This document shows positions 34,881 to 45,230 of a DNA stretch of 64,000 nt, piece after piece; within the stretch, counting starts at the first letter, position 1; each line of letters opens with the position of its first letter. The stretch comes from Prosapia bicincta (Eukaryota; Arthropoda; Insecta; Hemiptera; Cercopidae). A program made the translations under genes and the position numbers. The notes under the pieces are model-generated. The model was not told the origin of the DNA, made no database searches, and was given only the letters and a program-made list of their open reading frames with translations. The stretch lies in the NCBI GenBank assembly GCA_036971475.1, contig JBAIZL010000003.1:85184542-85248541 (forward strand). Reading direction: 5' to 3'.

Positions 34881-35213
34881 GTAAGTACCATTGCTTCGTG
34901 AATATCGTAGATTCGTCAATATTATAGCTTCGTAAATATCTTAGCTTTCTTAATATCATAGCTTCGTACGTACCATTGCTTCGTGAATATCATAGATTCG
35001 TCAATATTATAGCTTCGTAAATATCATAGCTTCGTAAGTAACATTGCTTCGTAAATATCATAGATCCGTCAATATCATAGATTCGTCAATATCATATCTT
35101 CGACAATATCATAGCTTCGTCAGTATTATAGCTTCGTCAATATCATAGATTCGTTAATATCTTAGCTTCGTCAATATCATTGAATTGTCAATATCATAGC
35201 TTCGTCAATATCA
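34880..35213. repeat. 17-bp satellite, right part, including target-site duplication
   Basis: The array resumes at 34,880 with CGTAAGTACCAT, the second target-site copy (34,880-34,891). After about two regular pentamers it decays into irregular TTCGTCAATATCATAG units by 35,213, which marks the right edge of the array. Confidence 0.93.
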
Positions 35214-35980
35214 TATTTGTTGCGTTTTGGGGTGTTCCCATCTACTTGAAGTATTTTCGGTAGACCTACTGGATGTTTATCTCTACACTGTTGTAGACCA
35301 TCTTTAACCTTCCTTTGAGAATCGGTTTATTGCTATGGCCGTGCCTCCTATATTATGGTCGTTGTTATCTTTAGTTTTCAGACATTAATATTATCTTTTC
35401 AGCAATATATTAAAATTGTTTAATAAAGGTTGCCATTGCGAGTTATCGGTCCATGTAAGCTTTAGTTTTTTTTTGTGTAAATACTTTTATACATATTTAA
35501 ACATTCCATGCAGTTCAATCTTTTACTTACTCTAGGTAATATATGCATCCATGTTTTCAACTCTATTGAAATGTCTTTTGCTTTTATTAAATATTTTGCG
35601 CGTAATGAATCTTTTTCAATTTCTTCTATTACTTTACACACTCTCCTTATATATACTTTATTCAAATTATAAATCTTTAATAATATAATTTTTATTCATC
35701 CACCCAAGTTGAAATACACTTTTTAAAACTTGTAATGGATGACACTTTATGTTAATACAGTTTTTTTCAGATTTAATTCATTAGTTAGATTTAATAATGA
35801 ATTAATTTTAGTTTTATATGGGAGAAAAACGTTTCACAACTATTTATATTGCTCTTGAATTTAGTAGTCCATTATCTTCGGTGAATCTTAATTAATCACT
35901 TTAATATTTAACTATTTATTGTATTGTTTAGGCTATCTGCCTCCATCTCCTCTGGCTCTTTATTTACAGTTTGATGTGAG
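35214..35980. other. AT-rich non-coding DNA
   Basis: Nothing recognisable. Short open frames here lack motifs. Confidence 0.4.
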
Positions 35981-36163
35981 TAAACAAGAATCTTGCTTTA
36001 TATATGCGAGTCGACTTTCGAGGACTATTAATTACGTGTTCTTATTTTCAAGCATATTGTGAGAATGCCTTAAAAGCCGACTAGCATATATGAAGTAAGA
36101 TTCTTGTTTAAGTATATTAAAGTGTTAGTGATAAGTGAATACAAAAAAAGTGTTGCAAACCTA
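35981..36163. mobile_element. Foldback element, diverged hammerhead family C
   Basis: Arms TAAACAAGAATCTTGCTT (35,981) and AAGTAAGATTCTTGTTTA (ending 36,110) are inverted. A tail continues with AGTGATAAGTGAATACAA and GTGTTGCAAAC to about 36,160. The same tail, in either direction, is found at 38,402-38,450 and 47,515-47,567. The inner part on the minus strand keeps ATATGC, GAAAGTCGACT (GAA plus palindromic helix III), C and GCATAT. This is a hammerhead layout whose CTGANGA core has become TTGAAAA. Confidence 0.6.
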
Positions 36164-36339
36164 AAAGTAAAAAAAATAAAAATACATAGGTCAAGAATAT
36201 TAAAGTAATTGAATAAAGTATTCAAATGATAATAAATAATATCAAGAGCACAGTGGTAAAATATATTACAATAAAAATATTGGAAAGAAGCCCAATACCA
36301 CAAAAATAATAAAAAATAAAACAAGTTACTTAAGATTAA

Positions 36340-36384
36340 ACCCTTATGTACATTTCGATGACAATGTCATCATCATCAGAGGGT
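36340..36384 (-). ncRNA. Type I hammerhead ribozyme, left copy
   Basis: On the minus strand: stem I ACCCT with AGGGT, core CTGATGA plus one T, stem II GATGAC / GTCATC with loop ATT, GAA, helix III palindrome ATGTACAT, cleavage-site A. All invariant positions are present. It mirrors the copy at 36,451-36,495. Confidence 0.8.
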
Positions 36385-36450
36385 TTTATTACAAAATACA
36401 ATCTAGCACACAAGAAGTTACAAACTAGAATGGTCACTAGAATGAATAAG

Positions 36451-36495
36451 ACCCTCTGATGATGATGACATGGTCATCGAAATGTACATAAGGGT
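36451..36495 (+). ncRNA. Type I hammerhead ribozyme, right copy
   Basis: On the plus strand: stem I ACCCT with AGGGT, core CTGATGA plus one T, stem II GATGAC / GTCATC with loop ATG, GAA, helix III ATGTACAT, cleavage-site A before AGGGT. It differs from the left copy only in the stem II loop. The four-pair palindromic helix III would favour dimers. Confidence 0.8.
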
Positions 36496-36592
36496 TTAAT
36501 CTTGAAGTAACTTGTTTTATTTGTTATTTTTGATTATTTTTGTGGTATTGGGGTTCTTTCCAATATTTTTATTGTAATATTCAAATGATAAT

Positions 36593-37034
36593 TGTTCCGT
36601 CAAAAAGTTATTATTTTGAAGTGAATATTATTAGTTAGTATTTAACGCTGATTTTGAAAATTCAAGTTCTTATGGAATGCCCAACCACGTATTGACTTTT
36701 GTATTCTGATATATTACAGTCAGCCGGGACAACGAGATATTATTATTATATAAACAGTTCTGTCGGCTAGTGTGCATTAAATATAATACTTTGTGTGATA
36801 TTTATTCATGCACCATTTATATATTAAACAATATCCGTCTTTTCACAATTTTAAGATCTTATAACCACAATTTTCCTGCATATTTAGTAACTCTCAAAAC
36901 CAGCCTTTAACCGCTGTGAATTTAATAATTTAAGTTCACTAATTTTATTATTTTTCTATTCATTGATATTTTTGAAAGTTTCACAAATTGTTTGTTATTG
37001 TTTCACTACGTATTGGTTTTTATATTTCTTGTAG
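36593..37034. other. AT-rich non-coding; ends in a strong 3' splice-site-like sequence
   Basis: Nothing coding. The pyrimidine-rich TTTTTATATTTCTTGTAG ending at 37,034 looks like a splice acceptor. Confidence 0.35.
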
Positions 37035-37321
37035 GCAAGTGAAATACTTCATATCTATTGTACGATGCTCGTCAAAACGCGGGTTTGTCTGCTGACATAG
37101 AGATCCAAGCAGATGGGGTAGTAACTCTATACGCGTTTCCCTTCACCCTTAACGGAATTGTTTCGTCACGACCCTCCTGTCAACAGGGCCCACTTCAAAT
37201 AACTGGCACTCCTTTCGATTATATCGCTTTCAATTTTCCATCTACTGACCCCGCAGTATGCGCTCGCTTTGGCCCTTCGCTAAAGCACTCTACGTCCCAC
37301 TTACGTTTCATTTTCAATTAG
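37035..37321 (+). other. Candidate exon or coding remnant of unknown family
   Basis: After the acceptor-like TTTCTTGTAG at 37,034 there is a GC- and CpG-richer stretch with an open frame from 37,043 to TAG at 37,319-37,321. It reads YDARQNAGLSADIEIQADG, then VVTLYAFPFTLNG, and ends with SHLRFIFN. The base composition differs clearly from its AT-rich flanks. A TGA at 37,040-37,042 closes this frame right after the acceptor, so a simple spliced exon in this frame is not supported. I do not recognise the protein. It could be a decayed exon, a transposon fragment or chance. Confidence 0.25.
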
Positions 37322-37504
37322 GATAAAAGGATTCTGGCGACCAAAGCGTTCAAAAATATTTTATAATAAACGATATTGAATATTTCAACTACAGAATATT
37401 TTTCTGTTACATGATTTACCTTTGTAGTATTTCCATATCTGATTTCCTTAAATGCTGACTTGAATTTCAATGGAAGTACTTGTAAAAAAATGTACACAAA
37501 GATG

Positions 37505-37545
<41 letters not shown>

Positions 37546-37576
37546 ATATGGTGATATGTTTTCTTATAATATAGTT
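37322..37576. other. Non-coding with (TA)n tract
   Basis: AT-rich. A short (TA)n run lies at about 37,513-37,538. Confidence 0.5.
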
Positions 37577-37626
37577 AATAAATTAAAAATATTTCAAAAA
37601 CAAGAATAGTTTTAATGAATATATTA

Positions 37627-37674
37627 ATTCAAAGCTTTTCGCCGATAAAATAGTACCAGCATCCTCAGGAAAAT
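37627..37674 (-). ncRNA. Type I hammerhead ribozyme, left copy
   Basis: On the minus strand: TTC pairs with GAA in stem I, core CTGAGGA plus T, stem II GCUGGUA / UAUCGGC (7 pairs with two G-U), GAA, helix III AAGCTT, cleavage-site T. The core is intact and stem I is short. Confidence 0.65.
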
Positions 37675-37764
37675 AATTGTCTAATAAAATCCTTATCTTT
37701 ATTAGATAATTATTATCTTTATTATCTATAAATCCTTATCTAATATTATCTTCATTAGATAATT

Positions 37765-37813
37765 ATTTTCCTGAAGATGCTGGTACTACTTTATCGGCGA
37801 AAAGTTTAGAATA
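37765..37813 (+). ncRNA. Type I hammerhead ribozyme, right copy
   Basis: On the plus strand: TTC / GAA stem I, core CTGAAGA plus T, stem II GCUGGUA / UAUCGGC, GAA, helix III AAGTTT (one G-U), cleavage-site A. The variable core position differs from the left copy (A versus G), which the CUGANGA consensus allows. Confidence 0.65.
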
Positions 37814-37858
37814 AATATATTCATTAAAAGTATTCTTGTTTTTGAAATATTTTTAATT

Positions 37859-37861
<3 letters not shown>

Positions 37862-37920
<59 letters not shown>
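37862..37920. repeat. (TA)n microsatellite
   Basis: A TA dinucleotide run abuts the preceding foldback. Confidence 0.95.
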
Positions 37921-37923
<3 letters not shown>

Positions 37924-37962
37924 TATTTTGGAAACGTATGACGCGTTGTTAATATCCGGGCA

Positions 37963-38150
37963 GTATATCCGTTCATTTTGTAGTACATAAAACGTAGTAA
38001 CAATGTTCCGCCATTTAGCTTTGACAAGGTAACCCTACAACAGTTCACACTTTATTTGTCTCGTCAACTATTGATGGGTTTACCTCGTCATACTAAATGA
38101 GGTTATGGCGAAACAAGTAACGCCTCTGTACATTGTAGATTTCAGCTGTG
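37963..38150. mobile_element. Diverged foldback related to the one at 47.7 kb
   Basis: The left side has ATATCCGTTCATTTTGTAGT and CATAAA, as in the 47.7-kb element. The right side has GGGTTTACCTCGTCAT and ATGGCGAAAC. Arms pair only loosely, so this is an old copy. Confidence 0.4.
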
Positions 38151-38342
38151 CTAACTTGCCACCCGAAGACAATATTTTCCCTTCCTTGATTATACTTACA
38201 TTTCTTGATTTTTTTTCCTGGACGGCGTGTAACGAGTAGACACCTTACTATCATCACAGTGGGGAATGATAGTACGAGATATATACGTAACCTCTATATA
38301 TGTAAATAAAAATATACCTATATATAAATATATATATATATA

Positions 38343-38397
<55 letters not shown>

Positions 38398-38398
38398 C
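38151..38398. other. Non-coding with (TA)n tract
   Basis: AT-rich. TA-rich runs at about 38,280-38,350 become pure (TA)n up to 38,394, next to the following foldback. Confidence 0.6.
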
Positions 38399-38612
38399 AA
38401 CACTGTTCTTGTATTCACTTATCACTTTCACTATATTTACTTAAACAAGAATCTTACTTGGTATATATGCGAGTTAACTTTCAAAGATTGGTAGTATCTC
38501 CATCATCGGGCATCACTGACCGCAGTCTACTACAACCCCCGGTCAGTGATGCGCGATGATGGAGATACTACCAATCTTTGAAAGTTAACTCGCATAAATA
38601 CCAAGTATGATT
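38399..38612. mobile_element. Foldback element with two hammerhead-like motifs with altered cores
   Basis: A tail at 38,399-38,446 (TTGCAACACTG, TTGTATTCACTTATCACT) is shared with elements at 36.1 and 47.5 kb. Arms 38,447-38,516 and about 38,541-38,612 are near-perfect inverted repeats. Each arm carries ATGC/GCAT stem I, stem II GGAGAU / AUCUUU with G-U pairs, GAA, palindromic helix III AGTTAACT and cleavage-site C. Where CTGATGA is expected, the left copy (38,467-38,513, minus) has CCGATGA and the right copy (38,549-38,595, plus) has GCGATGA. Both are probably inactive. Confidence 0.65.
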
Positions 38613-38632
38613 TTTATACATATTTATGTATA

Positions 38633-38771
<139 letters not shown>

Positions 38772-41700
38772 TTTGCTATATAATTACTTGAGTTCTGTAT
38801 AAATTTGTAACACTTATAACGTCATATCAGTGGACTGCATCGAGGAGGATCGGGCCTCTCCCGAAATAAATGTAAAGACAGATGAATCTAAAATAAGAAG
38901 TTGTAATAATATGTAAAGGGGAATTTCTGTAATTGACAATAATATATAAAGGTGGAAATTATTATTCTTTGTTAAACATTGTAATGTGATTTCATAAACA
39001 GTAAATAATTTGTTATTGCTTGTACTAATTACTATCTCAAATACCTACGTTTGATAAATTACACTTACTATTTACTACACATACGCACACACTCGCATAC
39101 ATACATACATACATACACGCGCGCCTATTGTATATTACACGACTATTGTATATTTAGAAAAGTAGATAAATCCGTTTTATAAAAGCTGAAAGATAAAATA
39201 TTTCAGAAATTTTGTTTGCTTCCTGATAGACGAGTTTACTAGGATTGGGAAATTGAAAAGAAAATATCAATATTCGATCAAATCAATTAAAGTATTAGTG
39301 AATATCGATATCTAGATATTATGGGTAAAACCAATCGATATATCGGCACAAAATAATAAACAAACTTTTTCCCATTAATATCTTCTTAGAAATTCCAGGA
39401 ATATCAGCATATTTGCATATTTGTTTTTTAGTCTGCTCTTTTCGAGAAAAGCTTCTCTGCTGTAACGGGTGTTCCAAGTGACAGATATTTCCTAGCCAAC
39501 TGATGTAGGGACAAGTTTGGCGGCGGAATATACTTCCAAATCTTTATGGATTGTCGGTCTAATTGGCTACCGTGCCCCCTTAACTATTTTACGGCGACTA
39601 ATCGAGAACAATCTCGAAAGTCGAAATCCCTCGCCGCTGTGCGATAGAAGTCACTCGCCTTTATTAAAGTATGAAACATGGAACATGTTTTTGCTCAACT
39701 TAATTTATTTTATTTTCAACATAATTTATAAGAATAACACCTGTTAATATCAGGCTCGTAACGCTTTATTAAAATATTTATATTGCCAATGTCATTTGCA
39801 TTTACGTTTTCTATACGCGTAGAAATCAAGGTTAAACAGATCGATACACAATTTTACTTGGTCAGAAATTCTGAAATTAAACCGCTCTGTGACCCGTGAT
39901 TTTGAAGTCGTTTTAACGGCAAGATATAGCCAAAAATAATTTTTAGTTTCTTTGTATTTAAAGTGTAAATATATCGCCTTGAAATATCGATGCTTTCGAT
40001 ACATCGAATATGGAAATATCGATGACAAATACAGCTAATGTATTTTCGATATATCGATATCAAAGGCCAACCTTAATGATACCCCTTTCGAAATTAAATC
40101 CTCAATAAGTACCTGCGTGATTTCTAAAGTTATAATTGTAACAATGACTGGTCACTGTAAAACGGTAGCAAATTTAGCATTAGTGTGTATATTCAATGTT
40201 TATCTCAGATAGAAATCCTTGAATGGTAATTAATTTAATTAAGGAAAATATAATGGGATTAATAATTTCGTTACCTACTCCAAACTATCTCTAAACGTTA
40301 TATATTTTTACTCTCATTTACCGTTGAATACTAATAGAATTTGTCTTCTTCAGATTTTTAGTGAATTAAACCACCATTTGAAACGTTAAATGCATAATTT
40401 TTATATAAAACTCGACTCAAGTCTCTTATGGAAACAGGTTACGGGCTGACCCACATAATCGGCACCCAGTTCACAAATAGCTAAACTAAATAAAGATACG
40501 AGGCGGGCTGTCATTGTATTCGGAACAATGGGCTTCTCCATGCCCATTACACACGATGCTAAAAGCCCTCATTCACCCGTTCCTGCTGCAGGTATATGTG
40601 GGCGAGCCTCTAATGGTATTTACATTACACTGACATTCTTCACACACAATTTTGCTATCTAAAATCACTTGAAATTTTGACACACATATTTGTGCTTCAA
40701 TTATACTGTGTGAAAAGGTGATGGAGCGTTGCTGGTAAGTATAACCGGTAGAGGCGTGGAACTGTTGACAGAATTGTTATTTTAAATAATTTTTGAATAT
40801 TTTTCTATTCAAATAAATTTTGTACATAGTTAATAAATTTTACGTAATGGCCTAAAACCTTACATCAGTCTTAAATATGACACTTATTCTTTAAACATGT
40901 TAATTGCATATTCTGTTCTATAAAAATTTTAAATAACTCATACATTTCAGAAAGTAGTATGTCTTTATTCCTTACATAATTAAACTTTTAAATTATCTTG
41001 TTTACTAATTTTACCTTTAAATTATGTAACAGGCTGTAATGAATGAACGTAATAAACATATCTCGATTTTGCTGATTAGATATCTATAGCCTATTAATCA
41101 TTCTAGTGTTTGGAAACAGTAATATAATTTGAAATATGCGTCCACTTAAAACTTATCGATAATGTATAGTTTAGAGAGTTCAACTTTCGAGTATTAAAAA
41201 CAACGGTTGTAATAAATCTTGTCTTATCCCATAACTCAATAAATATTCCTGAATATGTAAAACGTTTTGTCTTAAAATTATTGAAACATAACCTCCAAGC
41301 AACCTCTAAATAAAGACGATAATTTTGCTTTCGTAGGCATTTGGGTTAATTTGTCGATACCGATATTGTTACGCATTCTTGTAAATCGTTCTGTGATGAC
41401 TTAGCATATACACTGTTAGACATTTTTTTAGTGTTACTTTATAGAAAACAACGGCAGCCGCTTGACTGAATATTAAATGTAACATTCGCTATTTTTGTTA
41501 TTCGTACTCTCGCTTCCCATTGTTTATCCGGGACTAACTGAAAACGATTGTCAGGTTTGTGTAGCGTCAGCCGAAAGTATACGTGTTGGGTATAGTGCGG
41601 TAACCGTTCGCCCTTAAGGAGAACGCGTCTCGACTAGACGCAATGGGCTCGGCTCGCGAGACATTATATTAAGTCCCGCACGAAGTCTGCAAGACGTCAT

Positions 41701-41997
41701 TTCATTAGTGTACGCCTGGACTCTACATATTTCACATTCTCTCTAAACGGACTTTATTATTGTCATATTCTCACAACTCATTGTTGGAACGTTGCGTTGT
41801 GACGTCGAAAACAAGGCATGTGACTATTTAGAAGTGGAACTAAAAATGTATATAAAGGACGTGTTGTTAATGCTTTATAAATACCATAAAAGATTTAAAG
41901 CTAAATTAGTAACTAATACTGTGCATTATTTAAAGTTTAAAAGATTGAAAAGCATAGAACGTAATTGGAACAGATTCTATAAGATAATGATACAATA
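38772..41997. other. Non-coding DNA
   Basis: About 3.2 kb without a supportable gene. CA/CATA simple repeats lie at about 39,078-39,122. A GC-richer block at about 39,500-39,660 contains TTGGCTACCG and GTCGAAATCCC, words like decayed pol III boxes, so a SINE relic is possible. Another CpG-richer block at about 41,570-41,690 contains the self-complementary GCGTCTCGACTAGACGC. Short open frames show no motif. Confidence 0.35.
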
Positions 41998-42038
41998 GAT
42001 TGACGTTTCGGGAAATAATTTATCTTCATCTTCAGATC
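41998..42038 (-). ncRNA. Hammerhead-like motif, solitary and diverged
   Basis: On the minus strand: GAT, core CTGAAGA plus T, an imperfect stem II region GAAGAT...TTTCCC, then CGAAACGTC, giving GAA, helix III ACGT and cleavage-site C, then AATC. The core and the CGAAACGTC word are as in Penelope-type hammerheads. Stems I and II are weak, so it is probably decayed. Confidence 0.45.
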
Positions 42039-43935
42039 ATAATAATTTGTAATATTCAGAGCAACTGAATTTTAGAATTTTGTTGACGTGTTCAATTATT
42101 TATCCAGATATATTAAGGATATATCTTCGCGTGTGCGATTGTCTTTGTGGGGTCTCATTGCTGTTAGCCCTATACCTAGCTGGAGTCTAACATCTATAGT
42201 CGTAGGTCGTTCGATAGGTTCTTGTATTAGTTTCATTGAATAGTCTAAAACGTATTAATTTTTATGTAAATTATAGGTATGTAAATATACTCTATTTCAG
42301 GTATATATGTAGAACACGATAATATAAGTACATTACCCAAAATGGTTTATAATATTATTGATAAATGGGTAACATGGAATTTTAAAAAAATATAACTTTT
42401 TAACGTAAGTTAATTTTTATGTAAGTTTTTAATAGCAATGTTAATTTGTTGTGAGGCGCAGAGTTTTGTTTTTAAACAAAATATAAGAGTGTTTGAAGTG
42501 ATAGAAAACATTTTAAAATAATTTATAAAATAGCGTAGTTATGCCCGTATCCAGTCACCTCCATCAACGAAAAGAAACTGCATAGTTTGAGTTAAAGTAG
42601 AATAGGAACGGCTCTGTGGCAGAGTAGGGATGCGGTGTTTTCAGTTTGTACTCGGTGACACGAGTGACGAACGGAAGTTTAACGTAGAATTGGCAACAAG
42701 GCTCACCGATCCGGCAGGATGTGGATTTCCTATTCGCCTAGACTGCGGCAGCCACCACCGTTTCTGGCCGATTTCAATTTCTATTGTGTTTTAAATCAAA
42801 CTATACCGCGCCTGAAATGTACTACTTCCAGAATAGTCTGCAACAATGTAATTTTGCTAAGATAAAAAAAATAATAGTATAATGGATAATGTACAATTGA
42901 TAAAAATAATGGACTTTGCAATTTTGGTAATTGAAAAAAATAACTTTATTATATGTAGGAAATAATTGGCATATTTTATTGTAATTATAAATATTAAATT
43001 TTGTCTCTACTTGAAAAATTTGGCTATGACTATTTGAAGTGTATCAATCGAATATGCCACCCTCTGGATTTACTAAAGTATGCTTTTCAAATTCAGAGAC
43101 ACTCGTTGGAAGTTTCTAAGTTCAATGTTAGTCAGGGGTAGAGAAGATTACTTAAAGTTGCCTTTTGTGCCCTCATCCTAAGTTCATTGCCTCTTAGATA
43201 TTATTCTCTGTGGAATTAATGAACAAAGCCTCAATGCATTTGAGTGACGTTTTTATTTTAACTAAATGTTCATTCTTATAGTCTTTTAAATTTGGAAATT
43301 CTGTTGAAATACTTGAAAAACAAACAGAAAGAATGTCAGCCTTCTACTAAACAGCATGCATGCATTTTAACTTTGTGGTAGTTATGTTTTTTTTACTGAA
43401 TGTTACAGCTGTTAGTGACAGGTTTTTAACAATCAGAAAAGTTTGTAGTTACCTTAAAAGTTGGCAGCGTGCAGTTCCAGAGATACGCTCAATCTTCGCC
43501 CTGATTTTCTCTTGTTATGTTATCTACTTTTGTCGCGTCATGTGAGTTTACAATATGAAATATTTAATTTTATATGAGTTTTTTAAATTTTGTTTCTACT
43601 TTGTTTTGAAAATAAAATGAAAGTTGTCGAGGGTAAAATAAGTGTGGGGAAATGTTTTGGGATTTTAATGTTGTGATTTTTAAAATGGATTTGTTAACAT
43701 ATGAATAAATAGACTGTACTTAGAACTGTGATTTTAAAATCTAGAGAATTTAATATTACCCGAGTGTAGAAGAAAAAAATAAGAAAAACACAGTCTTGTA
43801 AACATTATTATTTTTTTAAACTATTTTTTTAAAGTGAGTTGTAGCCTCGAAAAGATTTAGTCTTCATAGGCTTTTTATTTTGATATGTTGGAAAGTATTA
43901 GTTCCTTGTAATATTTTTATTTTCCAATTTTTAAA
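42039..43935. other. AT-rich non-coding DNA
   Basis: Nothing convincing. A GC-richer stretch at about 42,600-42,780 contains TGGCAGAGTAGG, an A-box-like word without a matching B box. Confidence 0.35.
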
Positions 43936-45230
43936 ATGACGCATTTATGTAATAAGCTGAATATATGTAATATGCTGAATTTATGTAATATGCTGCATTT
44001 ATGTAATGTGCTGTATTTATGTGATATGCTGCATTTATATAATATGCTGTATTTATGTGATATGCTGCATTTATGTAATATGCTGAATTTATGTAATATG
44101 CTGCATTTATGTAATATACTGCATTTATGTAGTATGTTGCATTTATGTAATATGCTGCAGTTGTGTGGTATTCTGCATTTATGTAAAATGTTGGATTTAT
44201 GTGATATGCTGCATTTACGTAATATGCTGGATTTATGTGATATGCTGCATTTATGTAATATACTGAATTTATGTAATATGCTGGATTTATATATAATACT
44301 GCGTTTATGTAATATGCTGCGTTTATATATCATGCTGATTTATCTAATATGCTGAATTTATGTAATATGCTGAATTTATGTAATATGCTGGATTCATATA
44401 ATATACTGCGTTTAAGTAATATGCTGCGTTTATGTAATATGCTGCATTTATCTAATATGCTACGTTTATGTAATATGCTGCATTTATGTAATATGCTGAA
44501 TTTATGTAATATGCTGAATTTATGTAATATGCTGCATTTATGTAATATACATGCATTTATGTAGTATGTTGCATTTATGTAATATGCTGCAGTTGTGTGA
44601 TATTCTGCATTTATGTAAAATGTTGGATTTATGTGATATGCTGCATTTACGTAATATGCTGGATTTATGTGATATGCTGCATTTATGTAATATACTGAAT
44701 TTATGTAATATGCTGGATTTATATATAATACTGCGTTTATGTAATATGCTGCGTTTATATATCATGCTGATTTATCTAATATGCTGAATTTATGTAATAT
44801 GCTGAATTTATGTAATATGCTGAATTTATGTAATATGCTGGATTCATATAATATACTGCGTTTATGTAATATGCTGCGTTTATGTAATATGCTGCATTTA
44901 TCTAATATGCTACGTTTATGTAATATGCTGCATTTATCTAATATGCTGAATTTATGTAATATGCTGCATTTATGTAATATGCTGAATTTATGTAATATGC
45001 TGCATTTATGTAATATGCTGCATTTATCTAATATGCTGAATTTATGTAATATGCTGCATTTATGTAATATGCTGAATTTATGTAATATGCTACGTTTATG
45101 TAATATGCTGCATTTATCTAATATGCTGAATTTATGTAATATGCTGCATTTATGTAATATGCTGCATTTATATAATATGCTGAATTTATGTAATATGCTG
45201 CATTTATGTAATATGCTGTATCAATGTTTT
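43936..45230. repeat. 18-bp minisatellite, about 70 copies
   Basis: The unit is TTTATGTAATATGCTGCA with variants (GAA, GGA, CGT at the joint; ATCTAATATG; AGTATGTTG). The 18-bp length keeps frames open on both strands (HLCNML on plus, HKCSIL on minus). The marker AGTATGTTGC recurs 432 bp apart (44,131 and 44,563), so a block of 24 units has been duplicated. Confidence 0.95.

Larger units (their letters stand above)
36234..36577. mobile_element. Foldback element with two head-to-head hammerhead ribozymes and 15-bp target duplication
   Basis: Inverted arms run from about 36,264 (ATTACAATAAAAATATTGG) to about 36,578, through TGGTATTGGG, AACTTGTTTTAT and the ribozymes. The central spacer of about 65 bp is unique. 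The direct repeat TATTCAAATGATAAT occurs at 36,219-36,233 and 36,578-36,592, one on each side, as expected for a target-site duplication made on insertion. So the whole inverted unit, plus about 30 bp of unpaired left sequence, appears to have inserted as one piece. No protein is encoded. It is inferred to be a mobilised pair of Penelope-like terminal repeats. Confidence 0.75.
37577..37862. mobile_element. Foldback element with two head-to-head hammerhead ribozymes
   Basis: The arm starting AATAAATTAAAAATATTTC at 37,577 is mirrored by the arm ending GAAATATTTTTAATTTATT at 37,862. Each arm contains AATTCAAAG or a close variant and a hammerhead. The central spacer of about 90 bp consists of repeated TTAGATAATTAT/TATCTTTATTAG words. 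The sequence is related to the elements at 6.2-6.7 kb (shared CAAAGCTTTTCG and AGTACCA blocks). A (TA)n tract adjoins the right end. Confidence 0.7.

Noticed and set aside
39500..39670. tRNA-derived SINE
   Set aside because: TTGGCTACCG and GTCGAAATCCC are suggestive, but spacing and fold do not fit. Kept only as a remark in the region note.
42610..42700. tRNA or SINE from the A-box-like TGGCAGAGTAGG
   Set aside because: No B box at the right distance and no tRNA fold.
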